Positions 35,929 through 44,752 of a stretch of 64,000 nt of DNA are shown here, in pieces; the stretch's first letter is position 1, and every line of letters begins with the position of its first letter. The stretch is taken from NCBI RefSeq assembly GCF_014873145.1, contig NZ_JADBEK010000001.1:12338001-12402000 (forward strand), written 5' to 3'. The DNA comes from Nonomuraea angiospora. GTDB taxonomy: Bacteria > Actinomycetota > Actinomycetes > Streptosporangiales > Streptosporangiaceae. The position numbers were made by a program, and so were the translations under genes. The notes under the pieces were generated by a model that was not told the DNA's origin, ran no database searches, and saw only the letters and a program-made list of their open reading frames with translations.

Positions 35929-37275
35929 CTACCGGGAGACCGGCAACCGCACCACGGCCCGCAGCCCAGGCGCGGCGTCCTCCAGGACGACCGTGCCGCC
36001 GTGCGCCCGCACGGTCTCTCGCACGATCGCCAGCCCCAGCCCGGCGCCGCCCTCATCACGGCTGCGCCCGGAGTCCAGCCTGGTGAAGCGGTTGAAGACG
36101 CGCTCGCGATCCTGTTCGGGAATGCCGGGCCCGTCGTCGGTCACCGTCAGCACTCCGTCCGCGGTCAAGGCCACCTCGACCTTGGAAGAGGTGTGGCGTA
36201 CCGCGTTGTCCATCAGGTTCGTCAGCACCCGGCTCAGGTCGAGGGCGTCGCCGCGCACCACGACCGGGTCACACACCATCAGTCGCGCCTCGGCGTACCT
36301 GTCGACGGTCTGGCGGACCACCTCGTCCAGCTCGACGGGTTCCCGCCTGGCGGGCACGCCGCCGCGCTCGTCCAGCCTGGCCAGCGCCAGCAGGTCCTCG
36401 GCCAGCCTGGACAGCCGCATCGTGTCCTCCAGGACGCCCTCGGCGGTCTCCCGCCAGTCCTGACCCTCGGGATGCCCCAGCGCGACCTCGAGCTGCAGCC
36501 TGATGCTGGCCAGCGGGCTGCGCAGCTCGTGCGCGGCGTCGGAGACCAGCGCCCGCTGGCGCTGCTCGGCCTCCTCCAGCCTGGCCAGCATGCCGTTGAG
36601 CGTGGTGGCCAGCGAGTAGACCTCGTCACGCGACTGCGGCACCGGCAGCCGGCGCGACCTGGCCGTGTGCGTGATGTCCGCCGCGCCCCTGCGCAGGGCC
36701 GCGATCGGGCGCAGCGTGCGGCCGATCATGAGCCAGCTCGCCACCGCGAGCAGCACGATCAGCGCGGGCGTGCCCACCAGCAGCACCCGTCCGGCCGTGA
36801 CCAGGCTGGTCTGGATCTCGCTGATCGGCCGGGCCGCGATGACGGTCTGCCCGCGGTCCGCGCTGAGCACGATCACCCGCAGGAACCCGGGCACCGCGTA
36901 CGGCCGCCCGTCCAGGAGCGTGGCCTGCCCCCGCTGGAGCACCTTGGCCCGGGCCTTGGCGTCCAGCAGCGGGACCAGCCGGTCGGTGCCGTACGTCACG
37001 TGCGTGATGCGCCCGCCGGCGTCGATGACCTGCACGATCGTGCCGTCGTGCGTGCTGATCGGGCTGGTCAGCGTCCCTGCGTCGGCCGCCACGCGCACGG
37101 CCTGCGCCGTCTGCCTGGTGGACTCGTCCACGGTGTCCATCAGCGCCCGTTCGAGCACGCTGACCAGCACCGACGCCGACACGGCCAGCGCCAGCGCGAG
37201 CACCGCGGCGGCCGCCACCGTGAGCCTGAACCGCAGCCCCTGCCGCCGCCACCAGGCCAGCGGGGAGTCAGCCAC
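35929..37275 (-). CDS. OmpR-class sensor histidine kinase
   Basis: 448 residues. First membrane helix about 17-37, an extracytoplasmic sensor of ~120 residues, second helix about 155-178 (VLLVGTPALIVLLAVASWLMI), a HAMP linker, HisKA SDAAHELRSPLASIRLQLEVAL with the phospho-His, and the ATPase with NLMDNAVRHT and DDGPGIPEQDRERVFNRF. GTG 37275 lies within the 3' end of the response-regulator gene, so the pair is translationally coupled. It probably senses envelope damage or a peptide and controls the divergent LolA/ABC operon. Confidence 0.94.
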   Translation of the reverse strand: MADSPLAWWRRQGLRFRLTVAAAAVLALALAVSASVLVSVLERALMDTVDESTRQTAQAVRVAADAGTLTSPISTHDGTIVQVIDAGGRITHVTYGTDRLVPLLDAKARAKVLQRGQATLLDGRPYAVPGFLRVIVLSADRGQTVIAARPISEIQTSLVTAGRVLLVGTPALIVLLAVASWLMIGRTLRPIAALRRGAADITHTARSRRLPVPQSRDEVYSLATTLNGMLARLEEAEQRQRALVSDAAHELRSPLASIRLQLEVALGHPEGQDWRETAEGVLEDTMRLSRLAEDLLALARLDERGGVPARREPVELDEVVRQTVDRYAEARLMVCDPVVVRGDALDLSRVLTNLMDNAVRHTSSKVEVALTADGVLTVTDDGPGIPEQDRERVFNRFTRLDSGRSRDEGGAGLGLAIVRETVRAHGGTVVLEDAAPGLRAVVRLPVSR

Positions 37276-37942
37276 CGTCGCCCGCCAGCCGGTAGCCCGC
37301 GCCGCGCACGGTCTGGAGCGCGTTCCTGCCGAACGGGGCGTCGATCTTGCGCCGCAGGTAGCCGACGTACACCTCGACCACGTTCGGGTCGGTGTCGAAG
37401 GTGTCCCAGACGTGCTCCAGGATCTCCGCCTTCGACACGACCTCGTCCCGCCGCCGGATCAGGTATTCCAGCAGCGCGAACTCCCTCGGCGTCAGCTCGA
37501 TCGAGCTCCCGTCCCGCTCGACCCGGCGCCGGGCCGGGTCGAGCGACAGGTCGCCGGCCACCAGCACCGACGGCCGCCGCCCCGCGTCGCGCCGCAGCAG
37601 TGCCCGGAGCCTGGCCACCAGCACCACGTACGAGAACGGCTTGGTCAGGTAGTCGTCGGCGCCCAGGTCGAGCCCGTCGGCCATGTCGTATTCGCCGTCC
37701 TTGGCAGACAACATGAGGATCGGCACCCAGTTCTCCTCCGCGCGCAGTTGCTTGCACACGTTGTAGCCCGAGAGCCTGGGGAGCATGATGTCGAGCACCA
37801 CGACGTCGTAGTCACCCTGTCTGGCCGCGTGCAGGCCCTCCTCGCCGTCGTGGGCGAGGTCCACGGCGAACCCCTCAGCCTGGAGCCCCCGCTGGAGCGC
37901 GGCGGCCATCCGCCGCTCGTCCTCGACGACAAGTACTCTCAT
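37268..37942 (-). CDS. OmpR/PhoB-type response regulator
   Basis: 224 residues. Receiver with acidic pair VEDE near residue 8, phospho-acceptor Asp in DVVVLDIMLP (about 51), Lys in LSAKDGEYD (about 101); C-terminal winged helix with LTPREFALLEYLIRRRDEVVSKAEILEHVW and VYVGYLRRKID. First gene of the kinase pair and divergent from a LolA-like/ABC-2 operon. The 127-bp intergenic region holds five half-sites with 9-11-bp spacing typical of this DNA-binding domain. Confidence 0.95.
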   Translation of the reverse strand: MRVLVVEDERRMAAALQRGLQAEGFAVDLAHDGEEGLHAARQGDYDVVVLDIMLPRLSGYNVCKQLRAEENWVPILMLSAKDGEYDMADGLDLGADDYLTKPFSYVVLVARLRALLRRDAGRRPSVLVAGDLSLDPARRRVERDGSSIELTPREFALLEYLIRRRDEVVSKAEILEHVWDTFDTDPNVVEVYVGYLRRKIDAPFGRNALQTVRGAGYRLAGDGG

Positions 37943-37965
37943 GTGGCAATTCTCCTGTTCCCGCC

Positions 37966-38011
37966 CTGAGACAACGCTGAGAAGGCTGAGAGCCGTCTCA
38001 GACAGTCTCAG
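37966..38011. promoter_or_regulatory. Response-regulator box: five CTGAGA/TCTCAG half-sites
   Basis: CTGAGA begins at 37966, 37977 and 37986, and inverted TCTCAG at 37996 and 38006, that is every 9-11 bp or one helical turn. Direct repeats of this spacing are bound by OmpR/PhoB-type dimers. The array lies 24 bp before the regulator start and 58 bp before the LolA-like gene. Confidence 0.7.
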
Positions 38012-38069
38012 GTCCGCCTAAGGATGCATCACGCAGGCTCTGAACATCGACATACGGTTAAGGAGTGAG

Positions 38070-39236
38070 ATGCGTAGAGGCACGTTCGTGAGGTGGGGAG
38101 TGCCGATCGCGGCGGCGGCCGTGATCGGAGCCGCGATCGGCGCCGGCCCCGTCATAGCCGCGGTGAGCGGCGAGCCCGTGCTGCCGGAGCGGTCGGCACA
38201 GCAGCTGCTGGCCGACGCCGTGGCGGCGACCGGCAAGGAAGGCGGCATCGCGCCGATGTCCGGCACGGTGCAGCAGACGGCCTCGCTCGGCCTGCCGGCG
38301 CTGCCGCAGACCGGCGAGGCGTCACCGCTGAGCCTGCTGTCCGGCTCGCACGAGGTGAAGGTCTGGTACGGCGGCGCCGACAAGGTCCGGGTGGCCCTGC
38401 CGACCCAGCTGAACGAGACCAACCTGATCGTGAACGGCGACACGGCCTGGTACTGGGAGAGCGCCACCAACACCGCCACCAAGCTGACCATCAAGGCGGA
38501 GGCGAGGCAGGACAAGCGCGCCCTGCCCACGCCGCGGCCGACCGACGTGACGCCGCAGCAGGTGGCCGAGCACCTGCTGGCCAACGTCGACCAGCACACG
38601 GCGGTCCGCGTGATCAACACCGCCCAGGTGGCGGGCCGGCCGGTCTACCAGCTCGTGCTGGCGCCCAAGGACGCGGGCTCGCTCGTCCAGGAGATCCGCA
38701 TCGCGCTCGACGGCGAGACGTACGTCCCGCTGCAGGTGCAGGTCTACGCCAAGGGGTCGGCCGAACCGGCGTTCCAGGTCGGGTTCACGCAGGTGACGTT
38801 CACGCCGCCGGCGGACGAGAACTTCACCTTCACCCCGCCCGCGGGCGCCAAGGTGGAGGAGAAGACCCTCGGGGCCGGCATGGAGCAGGAGGTCGCGGCG
38901 GATCGCGCCGAGCACGCCAAGGACGTCGCGGAGCGGGCAAAGGTCGTGGGGCAGGGCTGGACGACCGTGGCGGTCGTGCCGTTCTCGCTGTCGGACCTGA
39001 AGACCGCGACGCCGTCGGACGGGCGCCAGGGCCGCGGTCCGGGCTCCGGCGCGGGCGCCGACCCGAGCGCGCTGATCGACAGCGTGCTGAAGTCCGCCAC
39101 CCCGGTGAGCGGCACGTGGGGCTCCGGCAAGCTGATCAAGACCAAGCTCGTCACCGCCCTGCTGACCGACGACGGCCGCCTCCTGGTCGGCGCGGTCACC
39201 CCGGAGGAGATCACCAAGGCGGCGGGCACCAAGTGA
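38070..39236 (+). CDS. LolA/RseB-like secreted lipoprotein-carrier-fold protein
   Basis: 388 residues with an N-terminal membrane anchor or signal (VRWGVPIAAAAVIGAAIGAGPVIAA). The body has the LolA/LppX-like half-barrel pattern: VKVWYGGADKVRVALPTQLNETNLIVNGDTAWYWESATNTATKL, then VYQLVLAPKD and VPLQVQVYAKGSAEPAFQVGFTQVTF. It may carry a lipid or sense envelope stress outside the cell. ATG 38070 follows AAGGAG. The stop overlaps the ABC ATPase start (GTGA), so the three genes form one operon downstream of the response-regulator box. Confidence 0.82.
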   Translation: MRRGTFVRWGVPIAAAAVIGAAIGAGPVIAAVSGEPVLPERSAQQLLADAVAATGKEGGIAPMSGTVQQTASLGLPALPQTGEASPLSLLSGSHEVKVWYGGADKVRVALPTQLNETNLIVNGDTAWYWESATNTATKLTIKAEARQDKRALPTPRPTDVTPQQVAEHLLANVDQHTAVRVINTAQVAGRPVYQLVLAPKDAGSLVQEIRIALDGETYVPLQVQVYAKGSAEPAFQVGFTQVTFTPPADENFTFTPPAGAKVEEKTLGAGMEQEVAADRAEHAKDVAERAKVVGQGWTTVAVVPFSLSDLKTATPSDGRQGRGPGSGAGADPSALIDSVLKSATPVSGTWGSGKLIKTKLVTALLTDDGRLLVGAVTPEEITKAAGTK

Positions 39237-40219
39237 CCACCGTCACGCAGGAAGCAGGGGCGCCCTCCGGGGCGGCCCTGCCCCCGGGGGTGGACGCGGG
39301 GGAGTCCGCGATCGTCACGGAGGGGCTGACCAAGCGCTTCCGCGGCGGCCAGATCGCCGTGGACACGCTGGACCTGGCCGTGCCGCGCGGCTCGGTGTTC
39401 GGCTTCCTGGGGCCCAACGGCTCGGGCAAGACCACCACGATCCGCATGCTGCTCGGCCTGGTCGCGCCGACGTCGGGTGGATACTCCGTGCTCGGCCTGC
39501 CCCAGGCGCAGGCCCTGCCCAAGGTCGGGGCGCTGGTCGAGGGGCCGGCCTTCTACCCGTACCTGTCGGGCGCGGCCAACCTGATGCGCTTCGACTCCGC
39601 CGACCCGACCGCGCGCCGCGCGAGCGCGAAGCGGCGCATCGCCGAGGCGCTCGACCGCGTGGGCCTGTCGGCCGCGGCCGGCAAGCGCTTCCGCAACTAC
39701 TCGCTCGGCATGCGCCAGCGCCTGGCCATCGCCGCCGCCCTGCTGGGGCCGCGCGAGCTGCTCATCCTGGACGAGCCCACCAACGGGCTCGACCCGCAGG
39801 GCACGCGCGAGGTCCGCGCGCTGGTCAAGGAGATCGCCGCCGACGGCACCACGGTCTTCGTCTCCTCCCACCTGCTGGCGGAGGTGGAGCAGATGTGCAC
39901 GCACGCCGCGATCATGCGTACCGGCAAGCTCGTGGCGCAGGGCACGATCGCCTCGCTGAACGGCGGGCTCGTGACACGCATCCGGGTGGAGACGCCGGAC
40001 GCGGCGGACGCCGCGCGGGTGCTCGGCACGCTCGGCCTCGCCGACGTGCTGACCGGGGACGGGGAGGTCACGGCCGAGCTGGGCGGCCACGCGCCGGAGC
40101 GCGTCAACGCCGCGCTGGTGGGGGAGGGCGTGGCCGTTCGCGGGCTGGCCGTGGTGCGGCCGAGCCTGGAGGACGTGTTCGTGGGACTGACAGGGGAGGG
40201 CTTCGATGTCGACGGCTGA
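39233..40219 (+). CDS. ABC-2 exporter ATPase (BcrA-like)
   Basis: 328 residues: Walker A GPNGSGKTTT, signature YSLGMRQRL, Walker B LLILDEPTNGLDP, H-loop SSHLLAEVEQM, and a C-terminal extension as in peptide-antibiotic resistance ATPases of the BcrA/NatA type. GTG 39233 overlaps the upstream stop. The DNA context with a two-component system resembles antimicrobial-peptide detoxification modules of Gram-positive bacteria. Confidence 0.93.
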   Translation: MTTVTQEAGAPSGAALPPGVDAGESAIVTEGLTKRFRGGQIAVDTLDLAVPRGSVFGFLGPNGSGKTTTIRMLLGLVAPTSGGYSVLGLPQAQALPKVGALVEGPAFYPYLSGAANLMRFDSADPTARRASAKRRIAEALDRVGLSAAAGKRFRNYSLGMRQRLAIAAALLGPRELLILDEPTNGLDPQGTREVRALVKEIAADGTTVFVSSHLLAEVEQMCTHAAIMRTGKLVAQGTIASLNGGLVTRIRVETPDAADAARVLGTLGLADVLTGDGEVTAELGGHAPERVNAALVGEGVAVRGLAVVRPSLEDVFVGLTGEGFDVDG

Positions 40220-41204
40220 GTCGATGGCTGGGACGGCGGGGACCTTGGGGTCCGCCGTCGGGACCACGGAGGCCGGGACCCAGGACGAGCGCCGCACGCC
40301 CGGGCTGGTGCCCGTCGCGGAGTCCCTGCGCTCCACCGAACGCCGCCCGCCGGAGCCGCCCGCCGAGGCCCCCGCCCCCGCGGCGGGAAGGGCGTGGGCG
40401 TTCTGGCGGCTGCTCGGCTCCGAGCTGGGCCTGACGTTCCGCAGGCCGCGCAACCTGACCATGCTGGCCGTGCTCGGCGTCGTGCCGATCGTCATCGGCG
40501 TGGCGCTGCGGCTCGTCGCCTCCGAGGAGGGGATGGGCGGGCTCGTCCAGGACGTCGTGGGCAACAGCCTGATGCTGACGTTCGTGTCGTTCTCGTTCCT
40601 GGTGCTGCTGCTGATGCCGGTCGCCGTCAGCGTCGTGGCCGGCGACTCGATCGCGGGCGAGGCCGGGGCGGGGACCCTGCGCTACCTGCTGGCCGCCCCG
40701 GCGGGGCGCACCCGGCTGCTGCTGGTCAAATACCTCAACGCGGTCGTCTTCGCGTACGCGGTCACCGCGGTGGTGGCCCTGACGGCGCTGCTGACGGGCC
40801 TGGTCCTCTTCCCGGCCGGGGACGTGACGCTGCTGTCCGGCACCACGATCTCGATGGCCGACGGGCTGCTGCGCATCCTCATCGCCGTCGGGTACGTCGG
40901 CGCCGGGATGGCCGCCCTGGCCGCGGTCGCGCTGGCGCTGTCGACGTTCACCGAGGTGTCCATCGGGGCCATCGCGGCCACCATGGTGCTGGTCATCGTC
41001 TGCCAGGTGCTCCGGGCGATCCCCGAGCTGGGCTCGATCACGCCCTACCTGCTGCCGTCCAAGTTCACGAACTTCGACGCCGTGCTGCGCAGCCCGATCG
41101 ACTTCGGGAGCCTGCGGGACGGGCTGCTGGCGTTCGGGGCGTACATCGTGCTGTTCGGCTCGATCGCCTGGGCGCGCTTCTCCGGCAAGGACATCACCTC
41201 CTGA
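40206..41204 (+). CDS. ABC-2 type permease
   Basis: 332 residues. A ~75-residue Ala/Pro/Glu-rich cytosolic N-terminus precedes six membrane helices (MLAVLGVVPIVIGVALRL, MLTFVSFSFLVLLLMPVAVSVV, YLNAVVFAYAVTAVVALTALLTGLVL and others). GDSIAGEAGAGTLRYLLAAPAGRTRLLLVKYL is the ABC-2 coupling-helix block. ATG 40206 overlaps the ATPase by 14 nt. Partner of the preceding ATPase. Confidence 0.92.
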   Translation: MSTAESMAGTAGTLGSAVGTTEAGTQDERRTPGLVPVAESLRSTERRPPEPPAEAPAPAAGRAWAFWRLLGSELGLTFRRPRNLTMLAVLGVVPIVIGVALRLVASEEGMGGLVQDVVGNSLMLTFVSFSFLVLLLMPVAVSVVAGDSIAGEAGAGTLRYLLAAPAGRTRLLLVKYLNAVVFAYAVTAVVALTALLTGLVLFPAGDVTLLSGTTISMADGLLRILIAVGYVGAGMAALAAVALALSTFTEVSIGAIAATMVLVIVCQVLRAIPELGSITPYLLPSKFTNFDAVLRSPIDFGSLRDGLLAFGAYIVLFGSIAWARFSGKDITS

Positions 41205-41212
41205 CAGCGCGA

Positions 41213-41240
41213 GCGCCCCGACCGCGGACGGCCGGGGCGC
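41213..41240. terminator. Terminator hairpin between convergent permease and ycnI
   Basis: GCGCCCCG and CGGGGCGC form an 8-bp stem around a 12-nt loop that can itself pair, in the 49-bp convergent gap. Confidence 0.65.
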
Positions 41241-41253
41241 GCCGTCGTGGACG

Positions 41254-41982
41254 TCAGGCGGCGGGGCGGCGGCGCAGGCCGAGCGCGCCGATCACGACGC
41301 CGATGACGCCCACCACGAGGCCGGCGCCGCCGAGCAGGCGGGCAGTGCCGTCGGAGGCCGACGTGGCCGCCGCCACCGGCGTCACCGAGGGAGCGGCGGC
41401 GGCCGGAGCGGCCGAGGCCGACGCTGAGGCCATGCCGTGCCCGTCGCCCCCGCTCGCGGGGACCAGCTTGAGCGTCGGGGCGGGGTGCTCCGCCTCGGTC
41501 CCGTCCGTCTTGGGCGCGTCCGCCCAGTCCACCACCTCACCCTTCGAGTACGTCTGCTTCGTCGGGAACACCAGCGCGTCCGTGTCCTTGGGCAACTGCC
41601 CCATGGACACCTCGAACTCCTGGAACTCGCCCGGGTTGATCTTGCCGCCGGACCACACGACCTTGGTCACGGCCTCTTCGAGGTCGCCGTACTCGGTCTT
41701 GACCGGCTTGGGCAGCTTGCCCTGCGTGACCTTGACGTCCCAGCCCGGCAGGGGCTTGACCGACACGAACGCCAGCGGATGGTCGACGGGGAAGGAGACC
41801 TCGACCTTGGTGGTCGAGGCGTCGTCGCGCTCGTTGGGCACCCGGAACGCGACCTTGGTGAATCCGCCCTGCTCGGCGGTGCCCGGCTGGATGGTGACGT
41901 GGGCCAGGGCCGGGATGGCGAGGCCGACGGTGAGGGCGGTGGCGGCGGCGAGCACGGTCGCCGCACGGCGTACGAAGGACAT
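41254..41982 (-). CDS. ycnI: YcnI-like (DUF1775) copper-binding membrane protein
   Basis: 242 residues with signal peptide ending AIPALA, leaving a mature N-terminal AHVTIQPG whose His is the copper ligand of YcnI (His-brace type with a downstream Trp/Glu). The DUF1775 beta-sandwich contains FTKVAFRVPNERDD and YGDLEEAVTKVVWSGG; an Ala/Pro-rich stalk and C-terminal helix (LLGGAGLVVGVIGVVIGALGL) anchor it to the membrane. ATG 41982 with GGAG RBS. Follows a small membrane protein gene in the same operon; a role in copper handling is likely. Confidence 0.9.
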   Translation of the reverse strand: MSFVRRAATVLAAATALTVGLAIPALAHVTIQPGTAEQGGFTKVAFRVPNERDDASTTKVEVSFPVDHPLAFVSVKPLPGWDVKVTQGKLPKPVKTEYGDLEEAVTKVVWSGGKINPGEFQEFEVSMGQLPKDTDALVFPTKQTYSKGEVVDWADAPKTDGTEAEHPAPTLKLVPASGGDGHGMASASASAAPAAAAPSVTPVAAATSASDGTARLLGGAGLVVGVIGVVIGALGLRRRPAA

Positions 41983-42030
41983 GGGGGAACTCCACTTGGT
42001 GAACGGGGATGAAAAAGGGGTGTCAGACGG

Positions 42031-42600
42031 TCAGGCGGGAAGTGGAGGACCACGCCTGGCCACGCAGAGCCGGAACTCCGGCTGGAGCGGGACGACCCTC
42101 GCCCGGACGATCGGCGCGGCGGGCCGCGTGAGCGGCGGCACGGCGAACGCCGGGAGCAGCATGAGACGGCGGCCGACCAGGCGCAGCAGCGACCAGAGCG
42201 CGACCTCGCCGCGCGCCAGCCACAGGCCCGTGATCAGCGTGGCCGTCACGTGCGTGAGCAGCATCCCGGTGTTGACCGCCAGGCCGCCCTGGCCGTGGCC
42301 GTGCGCCGCGGCCACCGGCTCGAACAGCCCGCGCACGGAGAAGTAGGCGGCGCCGTCGCCCGCGAACAGCTCGTGCAGCGCCAGCTGCGCCCCCACCAGC
42401 ATGACGTTGATCGTCGCCGCGGAGCGCTCCCTGCCGCACAGCGCCAGCCCCAGCGCGGACACGCCCGCGAGCCCCAGGCCGGCGACCCACGGCGCGGGCG
42501 CCGAACCGCCGCCCAGCACGTGGGCGAAGGCGGCGAGAGCCACGCAGACGGCGGCGAAGGCGGCCGTCCGCGCGAGTCTGAGGGGAAGGTGCGCACGCAT
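42031..42600 (-). CDS. Small polytopic membrane protein upstream of ycnI
   Basis: About 189 residues with four or five membrane helices (TAAFAAVCVALAAFAHVL, PWVAGLGLAGVSALGLALC, and VNTGMLLTHVTATLITGLWLARG). A His-rich loop GLFEPVAAAHGHGQGG lies between helices 3 and 4 and could bind metal. Proteins of this kind often accompany ycnI in actinomycetes. ATG 42600 is the best start by hydropathy; RBS weak. Ends 48 bp before ycnI, so probably co-transcribed. Confidence 0.72.
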   Translation of the reverse strand: MRAHLPLRLARTAAFAAVCVALAAFAHVLGGGSAPAPWVAGLGLAGVSALGLALCGRERSAATINVMLVGAQLALHELFAGDGAAYFSVRGLFEPVAAAHGHGQGGLAVNTGMLLTHVTATLITGLWLARGEVALWSLLRLVGRRLMLLPAFAVPPLTRPAAPIVRARVVPLQPEFRLCVARRGPPLPA

Positions 42601-42720
42601 GGGTGTGCCCCATGCTCTCACGGGGCAGTGAGTCATGAGACCCGAAGTCCGAAGGTGCACATTGGCTGGTCCAAAACGGGCATTTAGGGCTAGGGTCGTG
42701 CCGACCGCGTTGACATCGAG

Positions 42721-43206
42721 GTGAGAACGTTGCGGCACTTAGGTGGTTTCCTCATCGGCTTGGTGGTGACGGCGGCCGTGCTGGCGGGCGGTGGCTGGGC
42801 CGTCCAGCAGGCCCTCGGTAACGCCGCGGCGACACCACCGGACAACCAGAAGATGTGGATCGCCCTGGGCGCGATGGCCGCCGTCGGGCTGGTCTTCGGA
42901 CTGGTGGTGGCGGGCCGGATCTCGCCCATGGCGACGTTCGTGCCGTCGATGGTCCTGCTGGCCTGGACGGTCGTGTACGCGCTCGACGTCAACAGGGCGA
43001 TCTCCCTCATCCCGAGCGCCCCGTCGGTCAACCAGATCATCCTGGACGCCGGCCTCGGCGCCAAGACCCTGCTCACGTCGGGCGTGTTCGCCCTGCTCGG
43101 CGTGGCGCTGTTCATCCCCGTGCTGATGCCGTCGCGCTGGTCGCGCCCGTACGACGACGACGTCGACGAGGACTACGAGGCCACGCCGGAGGGCAGCTAC
43201 TACTGA
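42721..43206 (+). CDS. Hypothetical four-helix membrane protein
   Basis: About 160 residues with four membrane helices and an acidic C-terminal tail (DDDVDEDYEATPEGSYY). No domain recognised. GTG 42721 gives the full first helix, but a GAGG lies 8 nt before TTG 42730, which may be the real start. Divergent from the ycnI operon; its stop overlaps the end of the convergent ABC ATPase gene by 7 nt. Confidence 0.7.
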   Translation: MRTLRHLGGFLIGLVVTAAVLAGGGWAVQQALGNAAATPPDNQKMWIALGAMAAVGLVFGLVVAGRISPMATFVPSMVLLAWTVVYALDVNRAISLIPSAPSVNQIILDAGLGAKTLLTSGVFALLGVALFIPVLMPSRWSRPYDDDVDEDYEATPEGSYY

Positions 43207-43961
43207 GCTTGTCCCTGCTGGGCCGTACCTGTGTAGAGGCGGGTCACCACGTCCTCGATGCTCGACTGGCCGGGGGAGGTGGCCATCAGGTCGTCGAGCG
43301 TGCCGTCGAAGGCCAGCCGCCCGTGGTCGATCACCATGACCCGGCGGCACAGGCGCTCGATGTCGCCGAGGTCGTGCGTGGTCAGCAGCACGGTCGTGCC
43401 GCGCTCGGCGTTGACCCGCTGCAGGAACTCCCTGATGCCGGCCTTGCTGACCACGTCCAGCCCGATCGTCGGCTCGTCGAGCACCAGCACGTCGGGCGCG
43501 TGCAGCAGCGCCGCCGCGAGGTCGCCCCGCATGCGCTGGCCCAGGCTGAGCTGGCGCACCGGCGTGCGCATGAACTCGCCCAGGTCGAGCGTCTCGGTCA
43601 GCTCGCCGAGCCGTGATCTGAACGTGGCCCGGTCCACCCTGTACAGGTGGCGGATCAGCTCGAAGCTGTCGACGAGCGGCAGGTCCCACCACAGCGTCGT
43701 CCGCTGCCCGAACACCACCCCGATCCGCCGCGCCAGCGACGTGCGCCGCCGCGACGGGTCGAGCCCGGCCACCCGGACCCGGCCGGACGTCGGCGTGAGG
43801 ATGCCGCAGAGCATCTTGATGGTGGTGGACTTGCCGGCCCCGTTGGGCCCGAGGTAGCCGACGAACTCTCCCGCCGACACGGTGAACGACAGGTCGCTCA
43901 CGGCGTGGACGACCCTTCTCTTGATCTTGAACGAGCGTCCGGCCCGGTCAAGTTCGATCAT
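43200..43961 (-). CDS. ABC-2 exporter ATPase
   Basis: 253 residues: Walker A GPNGAGKSTT, signature LSLGQRMRGD, Walker B VLVLDEPTIGLD, H-loop TTHDLGDIERL. Q-loop VVFGQRTTLWWDLPLVDSFEL is typical of the family paired with DUF990-type permeases. ATG 43961 follows a GGGGAGTTGAGG RBS. Third gene of a permease-permease-ATPase operon; substrate unknown, possibly a lipid or viologen-like drug. Confidence 0.93.
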   Translation of the reverse strand: MIELDRAGRSFKIKRRVVHAVSDLSFTVSAGEFVGYLGPNGAGKSTTIKMLCGILTPTSGRVRVAGLDPSRRRTSLARRIGVVFGQRTTLWWDLPLVDSFELIRHLYRVDRATFRSRLGELTETLDLGEFMRTPVRQLSLGQRMRGDLAAALLHAPDVLVLDEPTIGLDVVSKAGIREFLQRVNAERGTTVLLTTHDLGDIERLCRRVMVIDHGRLAFDGTLDDLMATSPGQSSIEDVVTRLYTGTAQQGQAQ

Positions 43962-43963
43962 CC

Positions 43964-44752
43964 TCAACTCCCCGTGGATCGGTAGTGCCTGATGCCCTGC
44001 CGCCAGGCCAGCGCGGCCAGCAGGGCGAGGACCAGCGCGGCGACCGGCGCGGCGAACCGCAGGAGCTCCGGCGTGCCGAACGGGTCGTCCCGGCCCAGCA
44101 CGTACAGGCCGGGCTGCCAGTTGACGAAGGCCAGCGGGAGCACATATGTCACGCCCCTGACCAGGTCGCGGCCGTAGATGCTGAGCGGGTACTGGCTGAG
44201 CTGGTTGCTGCCGTAGGTGAAGGCGTTGGACACCTCGGGGGCGTCGGTCAGCACGAACTGGACCGCGCCGCCGAGCGTCCAGAGCGCCGCGAAGATGACG
44301 ATCCCGGTGACCAGCATGACGGGGATCATCCAGGCGCGCCGCCAGTCGAGGTCGAGCGCGGCGACGCCGTAGCCGAGCACGACGCACGCCTGCAGGATCC
44401 GGCCCACCCTGGCGGGCACGAACCGGTCGGTGGCGAGCTGGATCCACGGGCTGACCGGCCTGATCAGGAACGTGTCGAGGGTGCCCGCCTTGATGTGCTG
44501 GCTGATCCGGTCGATGTTGCTGACGAACGTGTCGCAGATGGCGAACGACACGCCGGCGGCGCCGTACAGGAAGAGGACCTCCTCGCGGGAGAAGCCCGCG
44601 AGCGTGGTGGTGTTGGCGAAGACGATCAGGATCACGGCGACGTCGAGCCCGGAGGTGAGGACGCCGAACAGGGTCATCAGCGCGAACGACACCGGATACG
44701 CCGCCGCGGCCCTGGTCCAGGTCCACAGCAGCAGGAAGTAGGTCCTAACCAC
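43964..44752 (-). CDS. ABC-2 family permease (DUF990-like)
   Basis: 262 residues, six helices. The conserved block SQHIKAGTLDTFLIRPVSPWIQL lies between helices 2 and 3, and YPLSIYGRDLVRGVTYVLPLAFVNWQPG near the C-terminus. GTG 44752 overlaps the upstream permease by 8 nt, and the ATPase starts 2 nt after its end, so all three are coupled. Forms a heterodimer with the upstream permease. Confidence 0.92.
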   Translation of the reverse strand: MVRTYFLLLWTWTRAAAAYPVSFALMTLFGVLTSGLDVAVILIVFANTTTLAGFSREEVLFLYGAAGVSFAICDTFVSNIDRISQHIKAGTLDTFLIRPVSPWIQLATDRFVPARVGRILQACVVLGYGVAALDLDWRRAWMIPVMLVTGIVIFAALWTLGGAVQFVLTDAPEVSNAFTYGSNQLSQYPLSIYGRDLVRGVTYVLPLAFVNWQPGLYVLGRDDPFGTPELLRFAAPVAALVLALLAALAWRQGIRHYRSTGS

